The translations under genes and the position numbers were made by a program. Of a stretch of DNA of 64,000 bases, positions 1-9,690 are shown in pieces; the first letter of the stretch is position 1; each line of letters starts with the position of its first letter. The notes beneath the pieces are model-generated. The model had not been told where the DNA came from and made no database searches. It was given only the letters and a program-made list of their open reading frames with translations. Source of the DNA: Micropterix aruncella (Eukaryota; Arthropoda; Insecta; Lepidoptera; Micropterigidae); assembly GCA_944548615.1 (NCBI GenBank), contig OX155978.1, positions 2,410,787 through 2,474,786 of the forward strand. Direction: 5' to 3'.

Positions 1-273
1 CTTTGGCTGTTCAGCGCTCACCACACCTTATTATAAATACAGTCCTCTGCTTGACGTTCAGGATATCGATATACACATACACATATACATACATACATAT
101 ATACACATGACGTAGGTACATATACACACATACACACATATATAAATATAACGATCGAATTATAAAAAGAAATTATTTTGTACAACGTTACATTGCAAAT
201 ACATGCAAAACTCTGGATTTCCAGTCGACTCAAGAATTGCGGCATTTTCTTGATTTGCTACTACAATCAAGTA
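1..273. other. Unassigned AT-rich stretch
   Basis: Contains a short (CATA)n/(ATAC)n-like low-complexity run near 65-145 that creates a spurious Tyr/Cys-rich reading frame on the minus strand. I see no gene here. Confidence 0.5.
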
Positions 274-370
274 GCGTCCATAGCCACGTTGACACCGGTT
301 CTCCTTGTTGTTACCGAAGTTAAGCAGCGTTGGGCGCGGTCAATACTTGGGGATGGGTGACCGCCTAAGT
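274..370 (+). rRNA. 5S rRNA-derived segment (truncated, pseudogene-like)
   Basis: The sequence follows the eukaryotic 5S rRNA from the conserved GCGTCCATA start through the internal RNA polymerase III promoter. The A-box-like AAGTTAAGCAGCG lies at 317-329, the intermediate element GTTGGGCGCGG at 329-339, and the C box GGATGGGTGACCGCC at 351-365. Two extra G residues sit just before the C box, and the last part of 5S (helix I 3' strand) is missing: similarity fades after about 370 and GC-rich family A starts at about 379. It is therefore not a working 5S gene. It may be the head of a 5S-derived SINE (SINE3 type) or a chance 5S pseudogene next to family A. Confidence 0.75.
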
Positions 371-378
371 GTTTCACT

Positions 379-990
379 GGCCGCTAACGGGCCCATGATG
401 AGTTGGCCACGATGACCCATGTGTTCAGGGTCGGTCACACTCACGGGTCAACACCCATCCGACGGCCTCCACGCACGGGGTGCGAACCTGGGTAGGACTC
501 TGGCCAGCGAACCAGTTTCCCCTGGGAATCAAACCTCTGGCGCTCCTGGACGGTCTGCGCACCGTGCGGCGCAAGCCAATCGATTGTGCACTCCGACTAA
601 CAGTCGGGGGAGTCTGGAAACTGTATTGTTTCCTATAGAGCGGGGGTGATTGCGTACCTTACGGCGACTGCTCTTGAAATGACCATTGGCCATCCGATCC
701 CGGTTCAGAGCCGGGCAAAGGACGCCTTGGTCCGCGATAGATTCGGTGTACACCGTTTCACCGCTTCGTAAGGGAGAGGACCGCGCAAGCGACCTCGAAC
801 TCGGAACCAATCGAGAGACCGGAGAAATCTGGTCACAATTGGAAGTAAGGGCGCGTTGGACTCTTACGGGTTGTGGCGTAGCTAGACGTCGGATTGTTAT
901 GTCCAAAGTCTTCTACGCTCACTGCAGGTCGATAGAACGACTAATCGTTAAAACGTCCTGTGGTGACGGGCTCGCCCGTTGTAGTTGACA
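379..990 (+). repeat. GC-rich repeat family A, copy 1 (adjacent to 5S segment)
   Basis: Family A is a non-coding repeat of about 650 bp, much more GC-rich than its surroundings. Full copies begin near GGGAGCTAATGGGCCC and end with ACGGGTTCGCCCGT (a UUCG-loop hairpin) followed by TGTAGTTGACAGCTCT. Recognisable internal blocks are CACTCACGGGTCAACACCCA, GTGCGGCGTAAGCCAA, TTCCTATAGAGCGGGG and ATTCGGTGTACACCGTTTCA. Copy 1 carries all blocks and directly follows the 5S-like sequence. Reading frames on both strands are open because of base composition, but they are not shared consistently among copies. The class of the element is unknown; no poly(A) tail and no clear target duplication were found. 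Confidence 0.85.
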
Positions 991-1020
991 TCTCAATATG
1001 ACGGGAAACTGATCGTTTAT

Positions 1021-1705
1021 AGTATAGAATATAATAGAATAACTTTATTGTGCTATAAAAACATAACTTAATGGATATTACACTGGTTTTATAAAAAAGA
1101 CAATTTATGCACAAATGGCGGACTTATCGCTATAGCGATATCTTACAGTCAACCATTTGATAAAATAATTCCTAAATTTCGCAGTACAATACACAAAGAA
1201 GTAGTAAAGTTAAATTTTAAATAAACATATACAAATATATGTCAGTAACTTATGTTAAGGTTGCCCAGGGAAGGATAAAGGAGAGGACAAGGAGGTATTT
1301 GGTTAGTGGCTGTGTAAAAATAAAAGTTTCTTCAGCAACTTTTTGAAAGTATGTAACGAAGGTGTATGCCTGATAGAGTGAGGGAACTGATTCCATAAAC
1401 GAGCAGAATGGACTGTAAAAAAGTGCGTGTAAACAGAAGAATGATGTATCGGAATGGCGAGTGTGTTATCCCGGCTTGATCGAAGTGGAAGAACGTGGCC
1501 TACCAAAGGGTGGAAATTCTCCTTGAGATAGGAGGGTGAAGTGGGGTTTTTAAGTATGTTGTAGAGTAGCGACAAAGTATGCAAATTTCTTCGATCGCGA
1601 ATAGGAAGCCATTGAAGTTGCTCACGAAAGCAGCTAACGTGGTCGAAATATCGTAAATTAAAAACATACCTGAGGAAGATATTTTGCAGACGGTTGACTG
1701 ATGGA
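1021..1705 (-). pseudogene. LINE reverse transcriptase C-terminal tail and 3' UTR (CR1-like)
   Basis: On the minus strand, about 1303-1700 encodes the region downstream of the reverse transcriptase catalytic core of a non-LTR retrotransposon. Readable blocks are QNIFLRYVFNLRYFDHVS, EQLQWLPIRDRRNLHTLSLL and HSARLWNQFPHSIRH, ending FKKLLKKLLF. These match the C-terminal landmarks of CR1/Rex/jockey-type LINEs. The 3' UTR runs left to about 1021. The endonuclease and catalytic palm are absent (5' truncation). The UTR motif TTATCGCTATAGCGATA recurs at 19.4-19.6 kb in the opposite orientation, and the same protein tail recurs at 33.8 kb. Confidence 0.85.
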
Positions 1706-1837
1706 CTGAACTGATGGATTTTTATACATTTTGATAATTTCTATCAGTCTCATCAATCAGTTCATGATCAAGGTCACGGACTGAACTGATTACAGATTGA
1801 ACGTGTAACACCCGTCTACGAGATACTGTCGATAGTA
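1706..1837. other. Unassigned, degenerate internal repeats
   Basis: Short repeated words such as GGACTGAACTGAT occur several times, some in inverted order, around 1700-1795. No protein or element end is recognised. Confidence 0.4.
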
Positions 1838-1978
1838 GGTAGCGTGCATCTGGGGGGGGGGGGACGATTTGCACTATATATCTAAAGGTAGCGTCTGAAA
1901 ATGCAAATCAACGCCACCCTACTTAAATTAATAAATCGATTCGATGCTTTCCGCGAAGCGAAGCCGCGGGCAACAGTA
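1838..1978 (-). repeat. Helitron-like 3' region fragment (family D)
   Basis: The reverse complement reads GTTGCCCGCGGCTTCGCTTC, then a block with TAATTTAAGTAGGGTGGCGT. It matches the + strand copy at 49324-49500, which keeps a CTAG terminus. Here the terminus is eroded. A run of 11 G at about 1853-1863 lies inside. Confidence 0.6.
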
Positions 1979-2018
1979 TGGATCAGTGATCTGGAATCCG
2001 CTTTACAGTGTACACAGC

Positions 2019-2305
2019 GATTTTATTTTATTCTGAAGACCACATTTTAGGGCAATTTAGTGTCATTAGCTTTTTACTAAAACTTGTACATTTGTAGGCA
2101 ACCAAGCAATCAAGCAAACTTGATTGTAATATTGGAGTGCTGTCCACCCTAGAACGGGCTAGTCCCAGTTAGGTGACAGAAACAAATAAGCAAAAGGTTA
2201 AGGTTTTGCCATTCGGTTCCTGTTATTTTTGTAAGCTAATCAATGTTTTATAGTAATTAATTCTTAAAATAAAAAAATAAAAATAAATAAATAAAAATAA
2301 AATAG
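2019..2305 (+). repeat. LINE 3' UTR copy (same family as 43.4 and 50.5 kb)
   Basis: It starts TTTTATTTTATTCTGAAGAC, contains AACCAAGCAATCAAGCAAAC and CTAGAACGGGCTAGTCC, and ends in an (AAATA)n-like tail. The same sequence lies downstream of the reverse transcriptase tails at 43.4-44.26 kb and 50.54-51.52 kb, which identifies it as the 3' UTR of that LINE, 5'-truncated here. Confidence 0.85.
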
Positions 2306-2349
2306 AATTGAACGAGTCAAAAAGAAATTCACACCTATGCTGTCGAACA

Positions 2350-3071
2350 AATGTGGCCTCAGAAATACTCTGAAAGGTTATGTTGAGCGGCTCTGTCACT
2401 CAACCTAATAGACTTAAAAACACGTAGGACTATAACTGATATAACGTGTCTCCATAAGCTTTTGCACAATCGACTAGACAGCCCAGCTAGTCTAGAAAAA
2501 GTTCAATATCGTGTGCCACCGCGACTAACGAGGAGCTCTCAAACATTTTCGGTTGTCGCTTGCAATAACAACATCGTGTGGAATAGATCTCTTACCAGAA
2601 TGTGTCGCGTTTTTGATAAATCGTGTAAAGGATTAGATGTATTTTATGATTCCATTAATTCAACGAAAGACTCGATCATACCTAGCCTATCTCCTATTTC
2701 TTAAGATTTCACTAACTGCCATCCTAATGTACTGTATTATATGATTATTAAATTATAACATACTATTATATTATATCATATTATGTATAACAAATATTAT
2801 TATCCAATTACTAATACTTCTATTTTGCTCTATCCAAATAACCTTATTAACAACTTATTTAATTATTACTCTTCTTACCCTTATATTATTATTAGCTTTA
2901 TTATAATTTTTTCTACTATTAATGTGTTCATGTTATTTCTGTTAATTTATAATGCAAGCATTGCAAACTATTCATAGGATAGTAAATTTGTTTCGTTTGA
3001 ATATGTTTTTAAAATACTATTATCATATATTTACTATCTGTAAGTTTGCTATAAAATAAAATAAATAAATA
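2350..3071 (+). pseudogene. LINE C-terminal tail and 3' UTR (family L2k, copy 1)
   Basis: Nucleotides of about 2370-2704 encode a degraded tail of a non-LTR retrotransposon ORF2. Clear blocks are NRLKTRRTITDITCLHKLL and RVPPRLTRSSQTFSV, ending with the stop near 2702. The early part contains a frameshift relative to the copy at 24.87 kb. An AT-rich 3' UTR follows, ending in a TAAAATAAAATAAATAAATA tail at about 3071. No catalytic residues remain. Homologous copies lie at 24868-26046 (+) and 14513-15020 (-). The label L2k is local to this report. Confidence 0.85.
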
Positions 3072-3891
3072 AACAGATAGTTATTAATAAACTTTCTCTT
3101 CTGTACTTAGAAAATAAATTACAAACGAGCTTGCCACATCGATACAACCTGAGGCTAATCATAAAAATGTGCATCGTCGAAGTAAACGTCACATTATTAT
3201 TCAGCCGCTTCGCTACGGAGGGGAAATTGCTACGGCCAAAGTTGTATTGTTTTGCTAAAAACTTCCAGTCAAGCGATCCGAAACGAAACTCGCTGCGGTA
3301 ACTCGAAAGTTGAGAGTGCGGCCCGCCACTCAGGAAATTGCGGAGCAAAGTGTCCGATTCATGCTGCGATGCCGAGCGACGTTTTTACATTTATCTGGAG
3401 ACGTAAACGTCCGATTTTAAACATTCCAACGGGAGCAAATTACTTCGGATAGTGGGAGCATATCAAACCTGGCCACGATTGTAAAATTATTATGAAATTA
3501 TGAAAAAATATTGTCTTTTTTTAACGATATTGCCCAAAAAAAATAACAGTTGTTTTATTCCAATATTCCTAATGGTAGCCTAGGACGTCATAAGTTGCAT
3601 CAAGTAAAGGTTCGTTTTCTTCTTGTATTAGATGTGTCTAAGATGCAAAATCCACGTTTTCGACCTCCGCAGCCCTCAGGAACACTTTTGTATATCTCAA
3701 ATACTGCAGTGAACAGTGAAAAGTAACTTTTCTCTACCCATCTCACCTTTCCCCCTCCTCCCCCACCTTCTTCAAAATGGTAAATTTAGTAAATTTTAAC
3801 TTCACTGACTCATTAGACAGGTTATTTCAATAATAATCAGGCTACTTCAATAATAGTTATGGTAATAATATCCTTAATAGTTTTCAAGATA
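3072..3891. other. Unassigned intergenic stretch
   Basis: No recognisable coding or repeat end. It contains a pyrimidine-rich patch (CCCCCTCCTCCCCCACC) near 3745-3770 and ordinary AT-rich sequence. The short frames on both strands have no recognisable product. Confidence 0.4.
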
Positions 3892-3904
3892 CAGCTTTTC
3901 AAAT

Positions 3905-4838
3905 ATAAAATCGAAGACTATCGCGGTTGTTTGACATTATAAATAGGATAGAAAACGAATTTATGAATCGAGCACGCGACCTATGCGACGCTGAGCATTT
4001 TCCGAAAGAGATGGAACATGTCAATGATGTCCTTAGGAAAAATGGATACGGAAAATATCACGAGACACGCACACGATCTAATACAGACGAAACTCAGAAA
4101 CCGAGCAGATCAAGAGCATTCTTACCATACGTCAAGGGCGTGACAGATCGAATAAGTAAGATGCTAAACAGATTCGATATAAAAACGATCTTCAAACCGA
4201 CCCAAAATATAGCTCGATTTTTGAGGCCTGTAAAGGATGTAATACCACTGCAAACCCCGGGTGTATATAAAGTCGAATGCAGTTGCGGTCTAGCCTACGT
4301 CGGACAAACGAAACGGCCCATAGCCACGCGACTGTCAGAACACATCAAAGCTGTTAAAAATGTTCAGCGAGAAAAATCGGCGATCTGCGAACATATATTG
4401 GATAGCGGAAGTAACCACTGGATGCAGTTTCAAAATCACATTGTGCTATCCAAAGAACAATTCTACTTTCCTCGCATGATCCGGGAAGCCATTGAAATAA
4501 GAAGAACCCCGAACTTCAATAGAGACCACGGTTACAAACTCTCTTCTACGTGGAACCCTCTTCTTAAAATGTTCCCGCCGCGAACGCCGAACTCAAAGAC
4601 GTAAAACAGGATACAGTGAGTGTTGTGTGCAAGACGGATTTTCAAAATTCCCGCGCTCCGGACCCGGCCCCCACCAACGTTATAACCTACGCAGTGGCGG
4701 AAGCGGTATGCGGCCTACCCGCGAAACAACGGATTGACATCTCTTCAGTCTACCCTGGACAACGGCGGCTGCAACGTCACCGAAACGTCGGGTGCTACAA
4801 ATTTCACGCGGTAAATTCGTTTTCTATCCTATTTATCA
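3905..4838 (+). mobile_element. Penelope-like element, 5'-truncated copy with inverted 5' end piece and target duplication
   Basis: The insertion is bounded by near-identical 13-bp flanks CAGCTTTTCAAAT (3892-3904) and CGGCTTTTCAATT (4839-4851), a likely target-site duplication with two changes. The left 58 bp (ATAAAATCGAAGAC to AACGAATTTA) are the reverse complement of the element's own right terminus. Truncated coding sequence then begins at about 3963. The right part (4616-4838) is the 3' non-coding end, shared with copies at 40.95, 45.21 and 54.82 kb. This arrangement is typical of Penelope-like retroelements. Confidence 0.85.
3963..4604 (+). pseudogene. Penelope-like element C-terminus with GIY-YIG endonuclease
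   Basis: The frame is open from 3927, but its first 12 codons come from the inverted terminal piece, so the native part starts near the ATG at 3963. About 213 residues remain of a protein normally 700-800 residues long; the reverse transcriptase is lost. After a Penelope linker (RFDIKTIFKPTQNIARFLRP), the GIY-YIG nuclease shows GVYKV and AYVGQT, the conserved Arg in KRPIATRLSEH, and a Glu in IREAIEIRR expected to bind metal. The nuclease would nick target DNA to prime reverse transcription. The domain reads intact to its stop, but without reverse transcriptase this copy cannot act alone. Confidence 0.85.
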
Positions 4839-4851
4839 CGGCTTTTCAATT

Positions 4852-5149
4852 TTTTTTAAATTCTCCAAATTTGAAAATTTTATGCTAGTGTTCATGTTTC
4901 ATCATATATAATTGCCTTTATATCTTCAATGCATGTTGCTTTTTGTTGCTAAAGTGAACTTCGCTAAAAGGCTTCGCTAAATTACACTAGGCGCACGTAA
5001 AGCCCCGCTAAAGGCAATTTCCCCGGAGCACCTGTAAACTGTATTTTGTTTCAACGTATATTATTCTATAAAAGAACTTTATTTAAAAAAAACGCCTTTG
5101 AGCTAGAACAATAACAATTTTTCACTTTTTGTAACGGCATTTATATTTT
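4852..5149. other. Unassigned; short block shared with 53.9 kb
   Basis: Around 4995-5020, TAAAGCCCCGCTAAAGGCAA recurs in inverted orientation near 53925-53950, so both are probably scraps of one repeat. Nothing else is recognised. Confidence 0.4.
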
Positions 5150-5615
5150 TTCAAATATTTTTCTGTTTATGCTTCTATTTTGATTATTTAGCTTTGTACT
5201 GACTATTTTGTATACTACGACGTATATGTATACATTTTAGTAAGTACCCATTCAAATTATTAATATTGTATTTAAAAATCCATTACTATGTTTTGAAAAA
5301 AAAAATTACAATGGATAACTTGGAGTAGGTAATAGTAGAAGTAATTGACTATTTTAATTATTAATCTAATTTTCCTAGATACTGCTTTTGGCATCCTAAA
5401 TAGTTAAATTCTTGACTACCCGTGGTAAGAAAAAAGTAATAACAAGACTTACCTACTACCTAAAAAAATATATTGGAACGTCCAAGAGCGGGTTTTAGCT
5501 GGCAATTGGACAAGACGAAAATGTAATTAAATATTAAAATTGAAATACACTATATAATAAAGAATTTCTCAGTCTATCGATACATGTATAATTTGCTATG
5601 AATGACTTAGTCGGT
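5150..5615 (+). repeat. Dispersed repeat family F, copy 1
   Basis: Shared words with 6905-7704 and 28560-28795 include CTTCTATTTTGATTATTTA, TTCTTGACTACC, AAGACTTACC...TACTACCTA, a GTCCAAGAGCGG block and TTGGACAAGACGAAAATGTA. Non-coding; element class unknown. Confidence 0.6.
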
Positions 5616-5689
5616 ATTTAGGACATCCTTAAAATTAGGTTTCACCCACACACCACAAGACTTTTCCGGCAAGTAGGCAAGGACTATTT

Positions 5690-6500
5690 CATCTGAATAT
5701 AATTGGATGTGTGCTTCCCAGAGTTACTGAAGTCAAGGACTTGGGAGTTTTTTCGACCCCAAGTTAAACTTCAAGGAACACATTAGGCAACTATCTACAA
5801 CTTCTTTCAAGCTTCTAGGGTTTGTGATACGGCAATCCAAGCACTTCAATAATATTCGGGTTATGCGCACGTTGTACAACTCGATTGTTAGAAGTCGCAT
5901 GGAAACGCATGCAGCTATTTGGAATCCGCATGAAGATACTTATACCCTCATGCTGGAAAAGGTGCAGAAGTGTTTGTTGACATTTTTGCACTTCTAGCAG
6001 TACGGCTCTTATCCATGTTTGTATCCGACTGCATTTATCACAGGCATGGTTGGCTATAATTCTCTCTGTCTCAGAAGAGAAATGCTGACCATGTCCTATG
6101 CTTTCAATCTAATTGGTGGTAAAACTGATAACCCTAGCTTACTAGCCAAGGTGGACCTTTTCATACCGAATAATTATCTTCGTGCTCGATCGCACCACCA
6201 TCTTTTCGCGGAGCCGTTCTCACGCACTAACCTTACGAGGTGGAACTTGTTAGCGCGTGCTTTGCGGCGCTTAAATGAAATTCACTCAAAGGCACCAGAT
6301 TTCGATATTTTTACCGTTAACCCTTCTTTTGTTTAAATTGCAAGCTATTAATTATTTATTCATATATGATAGCTAGTATTTTAAGTGTCATTCTATTTGT
6401 ATAATTAGGGTAATATCTTTATTAATTTTACTTCTCAATGCCTTGGTTTTACTGTTATGTTGATTAGTAATAAGTGAATAAACAAAATAAATAAATAAAT
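5690..6500 (+). pseudogene. LINE reverse transcriptase C-terminal domain, degraded
   Basis: The + strand encodes blocks typical of the post-catalytic region of jockey/R1-like LINE reverse transcriptases: VTEVKDLGVFFDPKLNF, FKLLGFVIRQSK, LYNSIVRSRMETHAAIWNP, then after an in-frame stop near 5996 MVGYNSLCLRREML, FIPNNYLRARSHH and FSRTNLTRWNLLARALRRLN, ending at the stop near 6336. The 3' UTR ends in an AAATAAATAAATAAA-like tail near 6500. The catalytic FADD region is missing. Related tails occur at 31.7, 32.6 and 37.3 kb. Confidence 0.85.
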
Positions 6501-6900
6501 TTTGGCCCCCACCTCTTTTACCCCCCCCCCTACGGATAGCGAATGTGTTTTCGTCCGAAACTTTATATCTCCATAGTGCTTGGGTAACTATTTAATCATA
6601 GATAAAGCGGGATAGGAATCTACGGAAGTAGAATATCGTAAAAAGAAGAATATTTTTGTCCGGAACTTCATACATTCTGAATACTTGGATACCTATTACA
6701 TATACCTGGCTACAAAGATAAGATACGGCGTGATAGGAACCCACGAAGAAGAAGAAATTTGTAGCCCGAAATTGTATGCATCCTGGCTACTTGGTCTATC
6801 TTCTTTGATTTTAAGGCACTGTAGGTAAAGCGGAAACTTTATACATCCTGCTTGGGTAGAGTATTTTGATCCGAAACGAAACATAGCTTGAGTAGCTACA
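6501..6900 (+). repeat. Repeat family G (C-rich start), copy 1
   Basis: A C-rich leader is followed by repeated blocks with ACTTTATAT/ACTTCATACAT, GATAAAGCGGGATAGGAA and AAGAAGAATATTTTTGTCCG. A similar run occurs at 35940-36110, with C-rich leaders at 9545-9680 and 35590-35940. Non-coding; class unknown. Confidence 0.5.
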
Positions 6901-6904
6901 TGTT

Positions 6905-7704
6905 ATGTATGTATGTTTGTATGTTTAGTAAAGAGTAGTAACGAGAGTTAGGGTAGGTGGGGGTAAAGCACCGCAAGGGGCAAATCCATGCACGGGGGTT
7001 TTCGGAGAGATTTTTGTAATTATTTCGATAACCGTCAGGTTGCTAACCCGTTTCAACAACTTCCAGTTCCACACCAATCCTCAAGAAGTTCGGTCGCACG
7101 TAAGCCTGAAAAATGCGATAAGTCTGTTTTTTCGTGTTTAGGTGTAATATTTCTTGTCTTTCCAAGCTGAGTTTTTCCAAAACGGTTTAAGCTATTTTCG
7201 CAATTAAATTTACGGCGATGAACTGCCTGGTTTAGCTTCACATTCGAGTGTCAAGTTCCTCGATATCATTTGCTTACATAGTTGTAGATGATGCTATGTT
7301 GAAAGTGTGAAATGGTGAAAGTGCGTGGCTTTAACCCATTTTTCGGGGCAACCCCTGTATTTTTTTAAATATATAATTTTAAATTTCTCTGCAACTGATG
7401 ATTGAACATGCCTGATATTTTCAGGGGTTATAAGTAAGATCCTAATCTAAAACTCCAATATAAAACTGAAAGAAAATCTATCTCTAATTCTCCATAATTT
7501 ACAAAAAACTGAAAATTGCAGGGCCTTGCCCCCACCTACCCTACTACCTAATACAAATATATGTTGTCACGTCCAAAAGCGGCTTACACAGCAGTCAAAT
7601 GGACAAAACGAAAATGTAATATAATGTAATGTTGAGGAAATAATAAAATTGGAATACACTTTATAATAGAACTCTTCTCATGCTATCGATACACGTATAA
7701 CTTT
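6905..7704 (+). repeat. Repeat family F, copy 2, split by a MITE
   Basis: The left part ends ...GTAGTAACGAGAGTTA at 6950 and the right part resumes CTACCTAATACAAATATA at 7544. Removing the insert and one TA restores the uninterrupted family F order seen at 28680-28720. A Helitron terminus abuts the right end at 7705. Confidence 0.65.
6951..7541. mobile_element. TA-flanked MITE (Tc1/mariner-type target) nested in family F
   Basis: The terminal inverted repeats are GGGTAGGTGGGGGTAAAGC (left) and the reverse complement of GCCTTGCCCCCACCTACCC (right), 17 of 19 matching. Both ends are flanked by TA (6949-6950 and 7542-7543), the target duplication of the Tc1/mariner superfamily. The 591-bp interior has no transposase, so it would be a non-autonomous element. 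The family assignment rests only on the TA duplication. Confidence 0.75.
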
Positions 7705-8459
7705 CTAGCTGAACCGTGCCCACTTCGTTGGGCGGTAAAACTTTTTACCTGTGATGAAATTATGAGTGTGGTTCGGTTAGTACTGAGTGATATGATTTAT
7801 TTCCTGACTGCCAAAAGAAGGGTTATATTTTCACTGCATATGTATGTATGTATTTGCATGCCAATTTGACTATAATACCGTTATTTGTGAAAGTCTTCTT
7901 GTGAGTGTCTTATTTGTGAGTGTCTTATCTCTTTAACCATTTATGCAGTAAAAGGGAAATTATATGCAGTAAAAGGGAAAAGTATTTTGTTTTAAACACT
8001 TGAGACGATAAATTTACTTATTTTGATAAGAATTCATAATTGTTGATAATATGACCAATAAACATGACAATAAACATGATAATATGATTTAAATTATATT
8101 TTTAATATAAAATACTACTTTTTGTAACAAATATAAAAGTTAGACATATGCTGTCGCTGACTTTTTTGGAGGCATTATCAAGCTCTACAACTTTTCTCTA
8201 GAACTTAATCATATATCTCCCATCCTTAAGGAAGCGTTAGTTAGAAACGTTTTCGTTCGACCGTTTATTCTCCGACTTACTTTGCAAATCCGACTACCAC
8301 GAAAAAGTCTTTTTATTTTTCTGATTAATATATAGTCTATGACACTCACAAATAACGTAGCTTTTTATTGGTACAATAATTTTCAAACTCGGTTTAGTAG
8401 ATCCAGAGATTACTTCGTACAACGTCACAAACTTTAGCTCTTTATAATATTAGTATAGA
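7705..8459 (-). mobile_element. Non-autonomous Helitron (family C), full-length copy
   Basis: Read on the minus strand it starts TCTATACTAATATTATAAAG (8459 inward) and ends with hairpin GCCCA-ACGAAG-TGGGC, then ACGGTTCAGCTAG at 7705. Flanking bases are A on the 5' side and A (not the expected T) on the 3' side, as read on the minus strand. A 5' TC, a 3' CTAG about 10 nt after a hairpin, A/T flanks and no target duplication are the Helitron hallmarks. It has no Rep/helicase coding. Related copies are at 29106-29846, 44601-45201, 52565-52740 and 52775-53284. Confidence 0.8.
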
Positions 8460-8860
8460 TTAAGAATAACTTAGGTGGTGTTACGGAAATCGGTAAAAAG
8501 CAAACGCCAGCCTATCTCCCGTTAGATATCGCATTGGCCATCATCGTTCAGTTCAAATCCCGCCTAGTGCGTGCGTGGAAGTTTAAATGGGATAAGAGGG
8601 GGTAGTATGATCAGCCGACGTAAGCTCCCGATCAGATGACCGATAATCCCAAACAGTCGGGGATAACACAACTTCGAAATTGCCAGCAATAAAAGTTTCA
8701 TCTCGTCCTTGAGTACGAGGCCGTAAGGGTGAGAATACGTGGACATGTTTAGTAGCGTTTTATCTTAGTGGTTTTATCACAAAACGAGTGATACACTATA
8801 TCATCGACTATATCATGCATTAGGAACTAATGTGCCTACGTATCATGCATGTGTAATAAT
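8460..8860. other. Unassigned; contains a B-box-like word
   Basis: CAGTTCAAATCCCGC at about 8550-8564 resembles an RNA polymerase III B box, as in a tRNA-derived SINE, but I cannot fold a tRNA around it. Nothing else is recognised. Confidence 0.35.
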
Positions 8861-9507
8861 GAGTTGGCCACGAAGACCCATTTGTTCAGGGTTGGTCACA
8901 CTCACGGGTCAACACCTATCCGGTGGCCTCCACGCATGAAGTGCGAGCCCGGGTAGGACTCTGGCCTTGGGGCTAGTTTCCATTAGGAATCAGCCTTCTG
9001 GCGCTCCTCGACAGTCTGCGCACCGTGCGGCGTAAGCCAAACGATTGTGCATTCTGACTAACAGTCGGCGGAGTTTGAAAACAGTACTGTTTCCTATAGA
9101 GCGGGGTTGGTTGCGGACCTTACGGCGACTGCTCTTGAAACGACCATCGGCTACCCGATCCCGGGTGAACAGCCGGGCACAGGATGCCGTGCTCCGCGAT
9201 AGATTCGGTTTACACCGTTTCACCGCTTCGAAAGGGAGAGGACCGCGCAAGCGACCTCGAACTCGTAACCAATCGAGAGACTGGAGTAATCTGGTCGCAA
9301 TTGGAAATAAGGGCATGAGTATGAGCCCGCTGGGTAAAATACCTGGTTATCTCGCGGATAAGCCATTGGCCTCTTACCGGCATGTGGCGGAGCTTGACGG
9401 TGGACTGTTTTGTCCAAGTCTTCTGCGTTCACTTCACAGGAGGTAGAACGACCAATCGTTAAAACTTCCTGAGGTGACGGGTTCGCCCGTTGTAGTTTAC
9501 AGCTCTA
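8861..9507 (+). repeat. GC-rich repeat family A, copy 2 (near full length)
   Basis: Runs from GAGTTGGCCACGAAGACCCA to the terminal hairpin block ACGGGTTCGCCCGT and TTTACAGCTCTA. It has the same block order as copy 1 but no 5S-like segment upstream. The open frames inside (for example 9045-9446 on the plus strand) are not supported as genes. Confidence 0.85.
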
Positions 9508-9544
9508 CTTTATATCATGTTTTAGATTGCTCAGCGACTTAGTA

Positions 9545-9690
9545 CGAAAATCGTTTGAGTCACCCCAAAACTTTCCCGGCAAGCAGATAACTGCCCCCCA
9601 CCCCCCTGCGCGCCAAACCCTTAGCCCCCACCCGACCACCGTCTTCCCCAACCGATAGTCTGGACCAAATACGGAAAAATCTTTCTCAAA
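9545..9690. repeat. C-rich leader of repeat family G
   Basis: AACTTTCCCGGCAAGCAGAT followed by a C-rich run with CGCGCCAAACCCTTAGCC matches the leader found around the SINE at 35262-35640. Non-coding. Confidence 0.5.

Noticed and set aside
274..370. A functional 5S rRNA gene
   Set aside because: Two extra G residues precede the C box and the last part of the molecule and the terminator are missing.
529..988. Arg/Pro-rich frames on both strands of family A copies (also 9045-9446, 16192-16661, 27358-27796, 34665-35264)
   Set aside because: GC-rich sequence lacks stop codons by composition. The frames are on different strands and of different extents in different copies and carry no domain.
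4616..4888. A separate 90-codon gene after the GIY-YIG frame (also 45466-45723, 54800-55069, 40922-41170)
   Set aside because: It is the conserved 3' non-coding terminus of the Penelope-like element, open by chance in all copies.
8545..8570. B-box-like word as a tRNA or SINE
   Set aside because: No A box at the right distance and no tRNA fold; only one word matches.
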